Positions 25,021-34,358 are shown, counted from the first letter of the stretch. The stretch is 64,000 nucleotides of DNA from Arthrobacter sp. ISL-72 (GCF_018613755.1 NZ_JAGGPP010000013.1:124001-188000), one strand, 5' to 3'. Made by a program: numbers and translations. The notes: generated from the sequence alone by a model not told the origin.

Positions 25021-26108
25021 CTCAGCCTCCGCTGGTACTTCAGGATCAGGTGGATCAGGAACGGCGCGCCCACGACGGCGGTGGCGACGCCGACGGGCAG
25101 CGGTGCGCTGAGGGCGTTGGCTGCGACCGTGTCGGACAGCAGGACGAAGACTGCGCCCACCAGCGCTGATACGCCCACGGGCGGGATGACGCTGGCGGTC
25201 AGCGAGCGGGCGATCTGCGGGCTGGCTAGGGCAACGAAAGCCACGGGGCCGGCCGTGACCGTGGCAACGGAGGCCAGCAGCACGGCGATCGTGAGCACCG
25301 TGAGCCGGATGATGCCGATCCGTGCGCCGAGGCCAATCGCCGTGTCCTCGCCAAGGCTCGTCAACAGGAGCCAGCGGCTGCTGAAGAGTGCCGCGACAAT
25401 CAGCACCCCTGCGCTGAGGGCCATCGGCTGCACGGTGGCCCAGTCCTTGCCGTTGAGTGAGCCCATCATCCAGGTCAATGCCTGGGCGGCGCTAGTCACG
25501 TCGCCCAGGGTCAGGATCCAGGTGGTCAGGCTGGCGGCCAGCCCGGAGATGCCTAGGCCAGCCAGGACCAGCCGGTAGCTGTCCAGGCCGCGGCGGTACG
25601 CGAGCAGGTAGACGGCCACGCCGCTCACTATGCCCGCTCCGAAGGCAGCGGCCGGCGTTCCTACGGTGGCCGCGAAGCCGCTCAACCCGGCATGTCCGCC
25701 GTCGGCCACGACCAGCACCGTGACCGCGCCAAGGGAAGCACCGGCGGTGACGCCGAGCAGGTCCGGGCTGGCCAGCGGATTCCGGGCGACCGTTTGGGTG
25801 ATGGCCCCGGCCGTCGCCAGGGCGGCACCGACTACGACGGCGGCCACCATCCGGGGCGCCCGGAATTCTGTGACGGCGAGGTGTATCCGGGAGTTTGAAT
25901 CGTCGCCGAGGAGGGCCCGCAGTACGTCGGGGTACGCCATGGGCGTTCCGCCGAAGGCAACGTGCAGGGCCATGGCGGCGAGCAGCACCACGCCGAGCAC
26001 ACACCCCACGAGAACAATGCGGAGGTTGAGCCGGACTGAGACGGGCCCGGCGCGCAGCACGCGGATCGACGTAGCGGAGGGCGTTCTGTCTTTTTGCAGG
26101 AGGGTCAT
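25017..26108 (-). CDS. FecCD-family iron-siderophore permease (FepG type)
   Basis: 363-residue inner-membrane permease with about ten helices. RAPRMVAAVVVGAALATAGAITQ and ARNPLASPDLLGVTAGASLGA are the conserved FecCD segments, including the coupling region to the ATPase. It pairs with the second permease to form the heterodimeric channel. The N-terminus before NLRIVLVGCVLGVVLLAAM is cytoplasmic and basic. It overlaps both neighbours by four bases. Confidence 0.9.
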   Translation of the reverse strand: MTLLQKDRTPSATSIRVLRAGPVSVRLNLRIVLVGCVLGVVLLAAMALHVAFGGTPMAYPDVLRALLGDDSNSRIHLAVTEFRAPRMVAAVVVGAALATAGAITQTVARNPLASPDLLGVTAGASLGAVTVLVVADGGHAGLSGFAATVGTPAAAFGAGIVSGVAVYLLAYRRGLDSYRLVLAGLGISGLAASLTTWILTLGDVTSAAQALTWMMGSLNGKDWATVQPMALSAGVLIVAALFSSRWLLLTSLGEDTAIGLGARIGIIRLTVLTIAVLLASVATVTAGPVAFVALASPQIARSLTASVIPPVGVSALVGAVFVLLSDTVAANALSAPLPVGVATAVVGAPFLIHLILKYQRRLS

Positions 26109-27199
26109 ACTGCGGCCAGCTTCCGCCTACGGGCAAGGTAAACGAAGAACGGCGCCCCGATGACGGCCAGAACCACTCCCACCGACAGTTCGCCGGGGCG
26201 GGCAATGACGCGTCCCGCCGTGTCGGCCAGCAGGAGCACCGTGGCGCCCGTGATTGCCGACACTGGAACCAGCCACCGGTAGTCCGGCCCGGTCATGGCG
26301 CGGGTGATGTGGGGGACCAACAGACCGGCAAAAGCGATGGGACCGGCCATGGTCACGGCGGAACCTGCCAGCAGCGTCACCGCGGCAATCCCCGCGGCCC
26401 GGGCCTTGAACACTGAAATCCCCAGCGAGACGGCGGTGTCCGCACCCAGTGCCAGGCCATTGAGGGGCTTGATATTCAGCAGGGCCAGCACGGCAGCGGC
26501 AACAACGAAGGGCCAGATCACGGCGAGAACGCCGCTGCGGGCGGCAAGGGATCCGACCTGCCAGAACCGCAGGGTGTCCAGGGCCTGATCGTTCAGCAGG
26601 ACAATTCCGGACACGAGCCCGGCACACAAGGCCGTTACGGCAGCGCCCGCGAGCACCAGCGTGACCGGAGTGGCCCCGTGCTGGGCAGCAGATCCGATCA
26701 TGAAGACCAGGACGCTGGCCGCCAGCGCCCCGGCGAAGGCCAGCAGGGCCTGCGGCAGGGGAGGCAGCTCGCCGGCGAGCGCCGTGGCGGCGACGATGGC
26801 CAGCGCGGCGCCCTGGTTGATGCCCAGGAGACCCGGATCGGCCACAGGGTTCCGGGTGTGCCCTTGGACCAGCGTTCCGGCCAGGCCGAGGCAGACGCCC
26901 GCGCAGACCGCCAGCACGGTCCGCGGCCACCGCAGTTCCCGGATGGTCACATCCATGACGCTTCCGTCCGGAGCGGCCACTGCATGCCAGACGTCCTGCA
27001 GGGACGAGGGCTGCCCGCCGATGCAGATGCTCAGGAATGCGGCGCCCAGAAGGGCGGCTGCAGATACCCAGAGCCAGCGGGCGGCTGCGGCCCTCCTGCG
27101 CGGGCGCGGCAGGGGAACTGGCGTTCTTCCCTGCACCCGGGGCGGGGCCACGGCCGGGTCGAGTGTCACCACGCGGCTCCCTTCTATTACGACATTCAT
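26105..27199 (-). CDS. FecCD-family iron-siderophore permease (FepD type)
   Basis: Second permease of the siderophore importer, about 364 residues. Conserved LRWPRTVLAVCAGVCLGLAG and HTRNPVADPGLLGINQGAALA segments match FepD; LLVPHITRAMTGPDYRWLVP is near the end. The N-terminal 50 residues are cytoplasmic and Pro/Arg-rich. ATG 27199 is annotated, but a GTG at 27169 has an AAGGGAG site and may be the true start. First gene of the minus-strand operon, controlled from the shared region with the IdeR-like box. Confidence 0.88.
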   Translation of the reverse strand: MNVVIEGSRVVTLDPAVAPPRVQGRTPVPLPRPRRRAAAARWLWVSAAALLGAAFLSICIGGQPSSLQDVWHAVAAPDGSVMDVTIRELRWPRTVLAVCAGVCLGLAGTLVQGHTRNPVADPGLLGINQGAALAIVAATALAGELPPLPQALLAFAGALAASVLVFMIGSAAQHGATPVTLVLAGAAVTALCAGLVSGIVLLNDQALDTLRFWQVGSLAARSGVLAVIWPFVVAAAVLALLNIKPLNGLALGADTAVSLGISVFKARAAGIAAVTLLAGSAVTMAGPIAFAGLLVPHITRAMTGPDYRWLVPVSAITGATVLLLADTAGRVIARPGELSVGVVLAVIGAPFFVYLARRRKLAAV

Positions 27200-27225
27200 C
27201 TGTGATGTATTTGGAAAAATCCTGC

Positions 27226-27261
27226 TACAGTCTACGCCAGACGCAGGTAAGCCTTGCCTAA
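27226..27261. promoter_or_regulatory. divergent promoter with DtxR/IdeR-like iron box
   Basis: The 19-mer at 27243-27261 (gcaggtaagccttgcctaa) matches the DtxR/IdeR consensus (TTAGGTTAGSCTAACCTAA) at about 14 of 19 positions, including both AGGT and CCTAA arms. TACAGT at 27226-27231 is a -10 for the binding-protein gene, placing the box over the start of transcription. On the minus strand TAGACT (27229-27234) may serve the permease operon. Iron-loaded repressor would shut both directions. Confidence 0.7.
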
Positions 27262-27300
27262 GAAGCCAACTCCCCGTCACATCGTTTCGAAAGCGACTCC

Positions 27301-28305
27301 GTGAAAACACGCATCCTCAAGCAGCTCAGCGCTGCCGCCGCCGGACTGGCCCTCCTGGCCACAACGGCATGCGGCGCCCCGGCCGCCAGCACTGAAGCAT
27401 CCTCCGCACCGGCAGAATCGGCCGGGTTCCCCCTGACCATGGAACACACCATGGGTTCCACCACCATCGGCACCGTCCCGAAGCGCGTCGTCGCGCTGGA
27501 CCCCAGCTACATCGACGCAGCCCTCCTGCTGGGGGCGGACCTGGTGGGGTACGTCCAGTACCGCCAGGATCCGAAGGCGCCGTTCGCTCCCTACCTCGGG
27601 GACGTCGCGAAGGCGACCAAGGATTCCGTCAACGTGGGCACCCTCGCCGAGCCCAACTTGGAAAAAATCCTGGAGCTTGAGCCCGACCTGATTGTCTCGG
27701 CCAAGGTCCGGCACGAGGCCCTGTACCCGCAGCTGTCCAAGATTGCGCCCACCATCTTCTCCGTCAGCACCGGACCCACCTGGAAGGAAAACGTCGTCTT
27801 CCTTGGCGAAGCCCTGGGCAAGAAGGACAAGGCCGAAGAGCTCGTCAAGGCGTACGAGGACCGCGCGCAGAAGGTCGGCGCCGAGATCCTGGCCAAGAAG
27901 CCGGACGCCACGTACTCCCTCATCCGGTTCACCGGCGGCGACACTGCCCGGCTCTACTCGTCCAAGTCGTTCATCGGCGAAATCATGACGGACATGAGCA
28001 TCCCGCGGCCCAAGGACGCACCGGACAGCGAGAAGGAAATCTTCGTACCGCTCTCCTCCGAACAGATTCTGCAGGGCGACGCCGGGCTGGTCATGGTCAG
28101 CGCGTTCACACCGGCCGGTGCCGAGGGCGACAAGGCCCGCGAGCAGCAGGCCAAGTTCCAGTCCAACCCGCTGTGGGAGCGGCTGGAAGGCGACGTGATC
28201 GACGTCGACGACGCCACGTTCCTGGCCTCCGTCAGCATCCAGGGTGCGCACGCAGTGATCACCGATCTGGCAAAGCACTACGGCGTAGACCCGCAGCTGC
28301 CGTAG
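27301..28305 (+). CDS. iron-siderophore ABC transporter substrate-binding lipoprotein
   Basis: 334-residue lipoprotein of the FepB/FhuD type. Signal peptide with lipobox LLATTAC, Cys24 being the lipidated residue. The mature protein has the class III binding fold: VPKRVVALDPSYIDAALLLGADLVGY, then EPNLEKILELEPDLIV, then GAHAVITDLAKHYG near the end. It captures ferric siderophore outside the membrane for the divergently encoded permeases. GTG start; the ribosome site is weak. Followed 27 bases later by the siderophore-interacting reductase. Confidence 0.92.
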   Translation: MKTRILKQLSAAAAGLALLATTACGAPAASTEASSAPAESAGFPLTMEHTMGSTTIGTVPKRVVALDPSYIDAALLLGADLVGYVQYRQDPKAPFAPYLGDVAKATKDSVNVGTLAEPNLEKILELEPDLIVSAKVRHEALYPQLSKIAPTIFSVSTGPTWKENVVFLGEALGKKDKAEELVKAYEDRAQKVGAEILAKKPDATYSLIRFTGGDTARLYSSKSFIGEIMTDMSIPRPKDAPDSEKEIFVPLSSEQILQGDAGLVMVSAFTPAGAEGDKAREQQAKFQSNPLWERLEGDVIDVDDATFLASVSIQGAHAVITDLAKHYGVDPQLP

Positions 28306-28332
28306 CTGAAACAGATCCACGAAAGCCGAACC

Positions 28333-29385
28333 ATGAGCACACCCCTTGATGCCCCGGCCTACCCCCTCCGGGCCTTCGATGTCGTGACGCGGCGCGTCGA
28401 AGATGTGAGCAGCCACTTTCGCCGCATCACTTTCTCCGGCGCCGCCCTGGAGCGGTTTGGCGTTCCCGGCCCAACCAAGGACCTTCGTATCAAGCTGCTC
28501 ATCCCGGCGGCCGGGCAGCCACTCAGACGGTTCGGCGGACCGGCCGGCCAGTTGCACCATGGCTGGTACCAGGACTGGCTCAGGACTGACGAGCCAGGCC
28601 GTGGATTCATCCGCAGCTACACTGTCCGTGCCATCCGGACTGCCGCGCAAGGCCCCGAAATCGACATCGATTTTGTCCTCCACAGCGCCGGGGAGGGCAC
28701 GAGCGTTACGGATGGACACAGCACTGCCGACGGACACAGCGGGCCGGGATCCGAATGGGCCGCCGGTGCCGCCATCGGAATGGACGCCGTGATCATCGGG
28801 CCCGACGTAACCGCCATCACCGGCGCCACGGCGCCCGGCGAAACCGGAATCAGGTGGGAGCCCCGCGGAACGGCTCATGTGCTTTTGGTGGGGGACGAAA
28901 CGGCAGTTCCCGCGATCAGCTCCATCCTCGAAACCCTGCCTGCCAACATCAGCGGGCATGCGTTCCTGGAGGTCCCCGACCCTGAAGACTTCCAGTCCAT
29001 CAGCACTCCATCCTCAGTTCTCATCACCTGGCTGGCCCGCGCAACGACAGACAGCCCGCGAGGTGCCCTGCTGGAGGCGGCCGTCAGGTCAACTATGGTG
29101 CCTGCCGGCTCTACGACAGCGCCCGTCCGGAACACCAACGGCCGGGACACCAACGGCGGGGACGCTTACGGCGGTGACACTTACGCCTGGGTGGCGGCCG
29201 AGGCGGCCACGGTAAAGGCCCTGCGACGGTACCTGGTGGACGAGGCCGGGCTTGACCCCAAACGCTCCGAGTTCCGGGCCTACTGGAGCCTGGGCAAGGC
29301 CGGTTCGGGGGCCAACGGCACGCCCATCGGACTGGAGGCGAAGGGCCGGCAACTGAGCAGGACGGCAACTGCACCACCAGATTAA
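28333..29385 (+). CDS. siderophore-interacting protein (FAD-dependent ferric reductase)
   Basis: Cytosolic flavin reductase, 350 residues (usual about 270-290), that releases iron from imported siderophore. The FAD domain has FRRITFSGAAL and RSYTVRAI (RxYTxR), and the NAD(P) domain has VLLVGDETAVPAISSILE and AAEAATVKALRRYLV. Two repeat-derived insertions explain the excess length: residues about 127-138 (18-bp units, TDGHS) and about 267-286 (15-bp units, NTNGR/DTNGG/DAYGG). Both fall in surface loops between strands. Confidence 0.9.
   Translation: MSTPLDAPAYPLRAFDVVTRRVEDVSSHFRRITFSGAALERFGVPGPTKDLRIKLLIPAAGQPLRRFGGPAGQLHHGWYQDWLRTDEPGRGFIRSYTVRAIRTAAQGPEIDIDFVLHSAGEGTSVTDGHSTADGHSGPGSEWAAGAAIGMDAVIIGPDVTAITGATAPGETGIRWEPRGTAHVLLVGDETAVPAISSILETLPANISGHAFLEVPDPEDFQSISTPSSVLITWLARATTDSPRGALLEAAVRSTMVPAGSTTAPVRNTNGRDTNGGDAYGGDTYAWVAAEAATVKALRRYLVDEAGLDPKRSEFRAYWSLGKAGSGANGTPIGLEAKGRQLSRTATAPPD
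28711..28746 (+). repeat. 18-bp repeat in the siderophore-interacting protein
   Basis: Two copies, gatggacacagcactgcc and gacggacacagcgggccg, encode DGHSTA-DGHSGP in the loop after the FAD domain's IDIDFVLH strand. Confidence 0.75.
29131..29190 (+). repeat. 15-bp tandem repeat in the siderophore-interacting protein
   Basis: Four 15-base units encode NTNGR-DTNGG-DAYGG-DTYAW, inserted just before the conserved AAEAATVKALR helix of the NAD(P) domain. Confidence 0.85.
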
Positions 29386-29416
29386 CAACCGGATACACAA
29401 CAGAAGCAGAAAACAA

Positions 29417-29452
29417 ACGCCGGAGCTCCCCCCCAAGGGGACGCTCCGGCGT
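29417..29452. terminator. hairpin terminator, near copy of the one at 24094
   Basis: A 10-bp stem (acgccggagc / gctccggcgt) plus inner tcccc/gggga, preceded by an A-rich run and followed by cgtagtt. It ends the binding-protein/reductase transcript and, read the other way, the rpf-like transcript. Stem and inner stem are identical to the 24.1-kb hairpin over 30 of the stem bases. Confidence 0.8.
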
Positions 29453-29465
29453 CGTAGTTAATTCA

Positions 29466-29518
29466 CGGCCCTGAAGTTACCGGGCGGCCCTGCGGTTACC
29501 CGGCGGCCCTGAACCTGG
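29466..29518. repeat. 19-bp tandem repeat downstream of the rpf-like gene
   Basis: Units cggccctgaagttaccggg, cggccctgcggttacccgg and a shortened third copy (cggccctgaacctgg) lie between the terminator and the rpf stop codon. Confidence 0.8.
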
Positions 29519-29530
29519 AGCGCTGTGGCA

Positions 29531-30295
<765 letters not shown>

Positions 30296-30386
30296 CTAGA
30301 GGTCATGTGCGGTGTCTGCCGGCCGGGCAGTAACTGGTGGTGGCAGCACCGGGCATTCGTTGTCCCGTTCGGCGGGATTGCAGTCC

Positions 30387-30415
30387 ACGCTAAAACAGTG
30401 CCGCCGCGTTATCAA
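30387..30415 (-). promoter_or_regulatory. promoter with long leader for the rpf-like gene
   Basis: On the minus strand TTGATA (30410-30415) and TAGCGT (30387-30392) are exactly 17 bases apart. Transcription would start near 30380, leaving a leader of about 160 bases before the ATG at 30217. The leader contains GC-rich inverted repeats (such as ctgcc...ggcag) but I do not recognise a known riboswitch. The rest of the 243-base gap holds no gene. Confidence 0.55.
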
Positions 30416-30460
30416 ATCGAGATAGTTACCGGGCGTGGCGTACTTGCCCGCGGCCTGTAA

Positions 30461-33103
30461 CTACCGGGCCAGCGCCGTCGCCAGGTACGGTGCCGTCCGG
30501 CTCCCCTTGGAACGGGCGACGGCGGAGGGCGTTCCGGCGGCAACGATCTCACCACCGGCGTCGCCACCGGCCGGCCCGAGATCGATCACCCAGTCCGCAG
30601 CTGCCACTACATCCATCTCGTGTTCCACCACAATCACTGTGTTGCCGGCATCGACCAACCCGTGCAGCTGGACCATGAGCAGCCGCACGTCAGCAGGGTG
30701 CAGACCCGTGGTGGGCTCGTCCAGCAGGTAGAGCGTGTGCCCGCGGCGGGCGCGCTGGAGTTCAGTGGCGAGTTTGATCCGCTGTGCCTCGCCGCCCGAC
30801 AACTCCGTGGCGGGCTGGCCCAGCCGGAGGTAGCCCAGGCCGACGTCGCGCAAGGTCTGCAGGCTGCGGGCAGCGGCCGGAACCTCCGCAAGGAAGCCGG
30901 CGGCCGCGTCCACGGTCATGGCCAGCACCTCCGCCACGTTCTTGCCTTTGTAGGCGACCTCAAGGGTCTCGGGGTTGTACCGCGTGCCCTCGCATTCGGG
31001 GCAGGGGCCGTAGCTGCCCGGAAGGAACAGGAGCTCCACCGCCACAAAGCCTTCGCCCAGGCAGGTCTCGCAGCGGCCGCCGGCAACATTGAAGGAGAAC
31101 CGGCCGGCGCCGAAACCCCGGGCGCGGGCCTGCTCGGTGGCGGCGAACTCCTTGCGCACAGCGTCGAACAGCCCGGTATATGTGGCCAGGTTGGACCGCG
31201 GCGTGCGGCCGATGGGTTTCTGGTCCACCCGCACCAGGCGGTCGATCCGGTCCACTCCGCTGGTTTCCGCCACTGCCTCTGCCACATCCAGAGGCCAGTC
31301 GGAGGCGGCGTCGGACTCCTCCAGCGGTTCCTGTGCCGCTGCCGCGTCAGTTTCCCGCTCCGGGTTCAGCTGGGTGTTCACCACCTCGGCCAGGACCTGG
31401 CTCACCAGGGTCGATTTGCCCGAGCCCGACACCCCGGTGACCGCTGTCAGGATGCCCAGCGGGAATTCGGCGTCGAGATTCCGAAGGTTGTGCCGGCTGA
31501 TGCCCTTCAAGCCGAGCCAGCCATCCGCTTCCCTGACTGCAGCTTTCCGCTCTGACGCGGCATCGCCCGCACCGCCGCCGCCCGCACCGCCGCCGCCCGC
31601 ACCGCCGCCGTCGATCCTTCCGCCTCCGGCGCCCGCAGCACGCGGCTCGTCCGGGAACAGGAAAGGCCGCGTGACGGAGGCGTCCACATCGGCTAGCCCA
31701 GCAACCGGGCCGCTGTACAGGATCTCGCCGCCGCCTTCCCCGGCGCGGGGTCCAACGTCCACCAGCCAGTCGGCACGGCGGACCACGTCCATGTTGTGCT
31801 CAACCACGAATACCGAATTCCCGGATGATTTAAGCGCTTCGAGTACCGCCTGGAGGGGCTCCGCGTCGGCGGGGTGAAGCCCGGCGGACGGTTCGTCCAG
31901 CACGTAGACCACCCCGAACAGCCCGGAGCGGAGCTGGGTTGCAATCCGCAGGCGCTGCATTTCACCGGGGGAGAGCGTGGGCGTGGCGCGGCCCAGGGCG
32001 AGGTAGCCCAGGCCGAGTTCCAGCAGGACGGTGATCCGCAGCAGGAGGTCACGGGCGATGGCGACGGCGACTTCATTGGTCTCACCGGAGGCCGCGGTGC
32101 GGCTGGCCGTCCCGGCGTCCTTGAGCTTGCTGGTGGGCCGGAGGATCGCCGCCAGTTCGGCCATGGGCAGCGCGTTGAGCTCCGCGATGCTGCGGCCCGC
32201 GAACGTCACGGCCAGGGCGGCGGGGGTGAGGCCGCTCCCGCCGCAGCGCTCGCACGGCCCTGTTTCCATGAACCGGAGGACGCGCTGGCGCATGGTGTCG
32301 CTCTTGGAGTCGGCCAGGGTGTGGAGCACGTAGCTCCTGGCGCTCCAGAAGCGGCCCTTGTACGGCTTGGCCACGCGGTCCCGCTTCGGCGTCACCTCCA
32401 CCACAGGCTGCTCCTCGGTGAAGAGGATCCAGTCGCGGTGTTTCTTCGGGAGCTTCCGCCACGGCGTGTGGACGTCGTAGCCCAGATGACTGAGGATGTC
32501 GCGGAGGTTCTTGCCCTGCCAGGCGCCCGGCCAGGCCGCGACGGCGCCGTCCGCGATGCTCAGCGACGCGTCCGGTACCAGCGAGGATTCGCTGACGGTG
32601 TGCGCAATGCCCAGGCCGTGGCAGACCGGGCAGGCGCCGGCGGCAGTGTTAGGCGAGAACGCGTCCGAGTCCAGCTGCGCCGTCCCTTGCGGGTATGTCC
32701 CGGCGCGGGAGAACAGCATGCGCAGCGAGTTGGACAGCGTGGTCACCGTTCCAACGGTGGAACGGCTGCTAGGCGTGCCCCTGCGCTGTTGAAGCGCGAC
32801 GGCGGGAGGCAGCCCGGTGATCAGCTCCACTTTGGGGTTGTGCCCCTGCTGGATCAGACGACGTGCGTACGGAGCCACGGACTCGAAGTAGCGGCGCTGG
32901 GCTTCGGCGTAGATGGTTCCGAAGGCGAGGGACGACTTGCCGGAACCCGAAACGCCGGTGAACGCGACGATGGCATCCCGGGGCACGTCCACATCCACGT
33001 TGCGGAGGTTGTTTTCGCGGGCTCCGCGTACCCGGACAAATCCGTTGGTGGGGTGGTCCGGAGTAAGGAAGGACAAATCGGGGGCCTGCTGTTCGAGGTG
33101 CAT
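30461..33103 (-). CDS. UvrA-like excinuclease ABC subunit A paralogue
   Basis: 880-residue ABC ATPase of the UvrA family with two ATP-binding halves. Walker A motifs are GVSGSGKSS (50-58) and GVSGSGKST (about 555); signatures LSPGEMQRLR and LSGGEAQRIK; Walker B VVYVLDEPSAGLHP and LYLLDEPTTGLHP. Zinc-type pairs CPVC, CERC, CETC and CPEC are present. It is shorter than canonical UvrA (about 950) and has a Gly-rich linker between halves, typical of UvrA2/drug-resistance paralogues that protect against DNA-intercalating compounds. Leaderless start: TAGAGT ends seven bases before ATG 33103. Whether it works with UvrB is unknown. Confidence 0.88.
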   Translation of the reverse strand: MHLEQQAPDLSFLTPDHPTNGFVRVRGARENNLRNVDVDVPRDAIVAFTGVSGSGKSSLAFGTIYAEAQRRYFESVAPYARRLIQQGHNPKVELITGLPPAVALQQRRGTPSSRSTVGTVTTLSNSLRMLFSRAGTYPQGTAQLDSDAFSPNTAAGACPVCHGLGIAHTVSESSLVPDASLSIADGAVAAWPGAWQGKNLRDILSHLGYDVHTPWRKLPKKHRDWILFTEEQPVVEVTPKRDRVAKPYKGRFWSARSYVLHTLADSKSDTMRQRVLRFMETGPCERCGGSGLTPAALAVTFAGRSIAELNALPMAELAAILRPTSKLKDAGTASRTAASGETNEVAVAIARDLLLRITVLLELGLGYLALGRATPTLSPGEMQRLRIATQLRSGLFGVVYVLDEPSAGLHPADAEPLQAVLEALKSSGNSVFVVEHNMDVVRRADWLVDVGPRAGEGGGEILYSGPVAGLADVDASVTRPFLFPDEPRAAGAGGGRIDGGGAGGGGAGGGGAGDAASERKAAVREADGWLGLKGISRHNLRNLDAEFPLGILTAVTGVSGSGKSTLVSQVLAEVVNTQLNPERETDAAAAQEPLEESDAASDWPLDVAEAVAETSGVDRIDRLVRVDQKPIGRTPRSNLATYTGLFDAVRKEFAATEQARARGFGAGRFSFNVAGGRCETCLGEGFVAVELLFLPGSYGPCPECEGTRYNPETLEVAYKGKNVAEVLAMTVDAAAGFLAEVPAAARSLQTLRDVGLGYLRLGQPATELSGGEAQRIKLATELQRARRGHTLYLLDEPTTGLHPADVRLLMVQLHGLVDAGNTVIVVEHEMDVVAAADWVIDLGPAGGDAGGEIVAAGTPSAVARSKGSRTAPYLATALAR
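31564..31608. repeat. 15-bp perfect triplicate repeat encoding a Gly linker
   Basis: Three perfect copies of cgcccgcaccgccgc. On the coding strand they give the GGGGAGGGGAGGGGA-type linker between the two halves of the UvrA-like protein. Confidence 0.9.
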
Positions 33104-33110
33104 CGATTCG

Positions 33111-33145
33111 ACTCTATCGGTGCTGACGGGCCGCGGGCATATCCT
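33111..33145. promoter_or_regulatory. back-to-back leaderless promoters (uvrA-like / adenine deaminase)
   Basis: Within a 48-base divergent gap, TAGAGT on the minus strand (33111-33116) lies seven bases before the uvrA-like ATG, and TATCCT on the plus strand (33140-33145) lies six bases before the deaminase ATG. Neither gene has a ribosome site. The two polymerase sites must overlap. Confidence 0.55.
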
Positions 33146-33151
33146 TGCCTG

Positions 33152-34240
33152 ATGGAAACTTTCGAGCGCGCGCCTGAACCCGGCAGCGAGCCAGCACTGC
33201 ACGATGGCCCTGTTGATGCCGTTGTCCCCGACGCCGAGGAAGTCCTCGCGGAGGAGGCTGCACAGCTGCTGCCGGTGGCCGAGCTGCACCTGCACATCGA
33301 GGGCACCCTGGAGCCGGAGCTGATCTTTGCGCTGGCCGAGCGCAACGGCATCCGGCTGCCCTACGCGGACCTGGACGAGCTGCGTGCGCGGTATGAGTTC
33401 ACGGACCTGCAGTCCTTCCTCGACCTGTACTACGCGAACATGGCCGTGCTGCAGACGGAACAGGACTTCGCGGACATGACGCGCGCCTACCTGGAGCGTG
33501 CGGCTGTTGCGGGAGTCCGGCATGCGGAGATCATGATGGACCCGCAGGCCCACCTGGCCCGCGGGGTCTCCTTGGAAACCTGCGTGAACGGGGTGGCGTC
33601 CGTGCTGGCCACATCCGAGGCGGAGTACGGCATATCCAGCCTGCTTATCGCCGCCTTCCTGCGCGACCTGACCGAGGAATCGGCCCTCGAAGTGCTGGAG
33701 AAGCTTCTTGCCATGAACGCGCCGATCGTCGGCATCGGGCTGGATTCGGCCGAGGTGGGAAACCCGCCGGCCAAGTTCGAGCGGCTGTTTGCCCGGGCGA
33801 AGGAGGCCGGGCTGCACCGGATCGCGCACGCCGGCGAGGAGGGACCGCCGTCGTACATCATCGATGCCCTGGAACTGCTGGACGTGGAGCGGATTGACCA
33901 CGGCATCCGGTGCATGGAGGACCCCGAGCTGGTGGAACGGCTTGTGGACGACCGGGTGCCGCTGACCGTGTGTCCGCTGTCCAACGTTCGGCTCCGGGCT
34001 GTTGACACCCTCGCCGACCATCCCTTGCCGGCCATGCTCGCCGCGGGCCTGAACGTGAGCGTAAATTCTGACGACCCCGCCTACTTCGGCGGGTATGTGG
34101 ACGACAACTTCGGCCAGCTGGTGGCCGTGCTGGAGCTCTCCGAATTCGACCGGGTGCGGCTGGCCTCCAACTCCATCCGGTCCTCGTTCGCGGACGAGGA
34201 GCGGAAAGCCGAGCTGCTCGAGGAGCTCGGCTACTCGTAA
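33152..34240 (+). CDS. adenine deaminase (type 2, adenosine-deaminase fold)
   Basis: 362-residue zinc amidohydrolase converting adenine to hypoxanthine. Metal and catalytic residues: His46 and His48 in AELHLHIEGT, His226 and Glu229 in AHAGEEGPP, Asp307-Asp308 in NSDDPAYFGGY. The signatures GLDSAEVGNPPAKF and CPLSNVRL are those of the fungal AAH1/bacterial adenine deaminase branch rather than true adenosine deaminase. A 40-residue acidic N-terminal extension precedes the fold. Leaderless start. Function as adenosine deaminase is the less likely alternative. Confidence 0.85.
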   Translation: METFERAPEPGSEPALHDGPVDAVVPDAEEVLAEEAAQLLPVAELHLHIEGTLEPELIFALAERNGIRLPYADLDELRARYEFTDLQSFLDLYYANMAVLQTEQDFADMTRAYLERAAVAGVRHAEIMMDPQAHLARGVSLETCVNGVASVLATSEAEYGISSLLIAAFLRDLTEESALEVLEKLLAMNAPIVGIGLDSAEVGNPPAKFERLFARAKEAGLHRIAHAGEEGPPSYIIDALELLDVERIDHGIRCMEDPELVERLVDDRVPLTVCPLSNVRLRAVDTLADHPLPAMLAAGLNVSVNSDDPAYFGGYVDDNFGQLVAVLELSEFDRVRLASNSIRSSFADEERKAELLEELGYS

Positions 34241-34264
34241 TTCCCTGGGGCCCTGGCCCAATGC

Positions 34265-34293
34265 TTGCCGGGGCATGCCATAACTGCTAATCC
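34265..34293 (+). promoter_or_regulatory. candidate promoter for the YdeP-type gene
   Basis: TTGCCG (34265-34270) and TAATCC (34288-34293) are 17 bases apart in the 118-base gap after the deaminase stop. An AAGGAGG ribosome site lies six bases before the following ATG. Confidence 0.45.
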
Positions 34294-34358
34294 TGATAAA
34301 AGGTTCTATCCATCGGGGACATCAGTTCAAAGCAGCACTGAGTCAAGGAGGGTGCAGC

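Noticed and set aside
26105..27310. Longer start for the FepD-type permease overlapping the binding-protein start
   Set aside because: It would cover the iron box and the divergent promoter and lacks a ribosome site; starts at 27199 or 27169 fit better.
27277..28959. 560-codon open frame on the minus strand opposite the siderophore-binding protein and reductase
   Set aside because: It lies fully antisense to two well-supported genes, has no family motif, and its composition is what third-position GC bias produces on the opposite strand.
31874..33151. Upstream extension of the adenine deaminase reading frame over the uvrA-like gene
   Set aside because: The extension is antisense to conserved UvrA motifs; the leaderless start at 33152 fits both the family length and the promoter.
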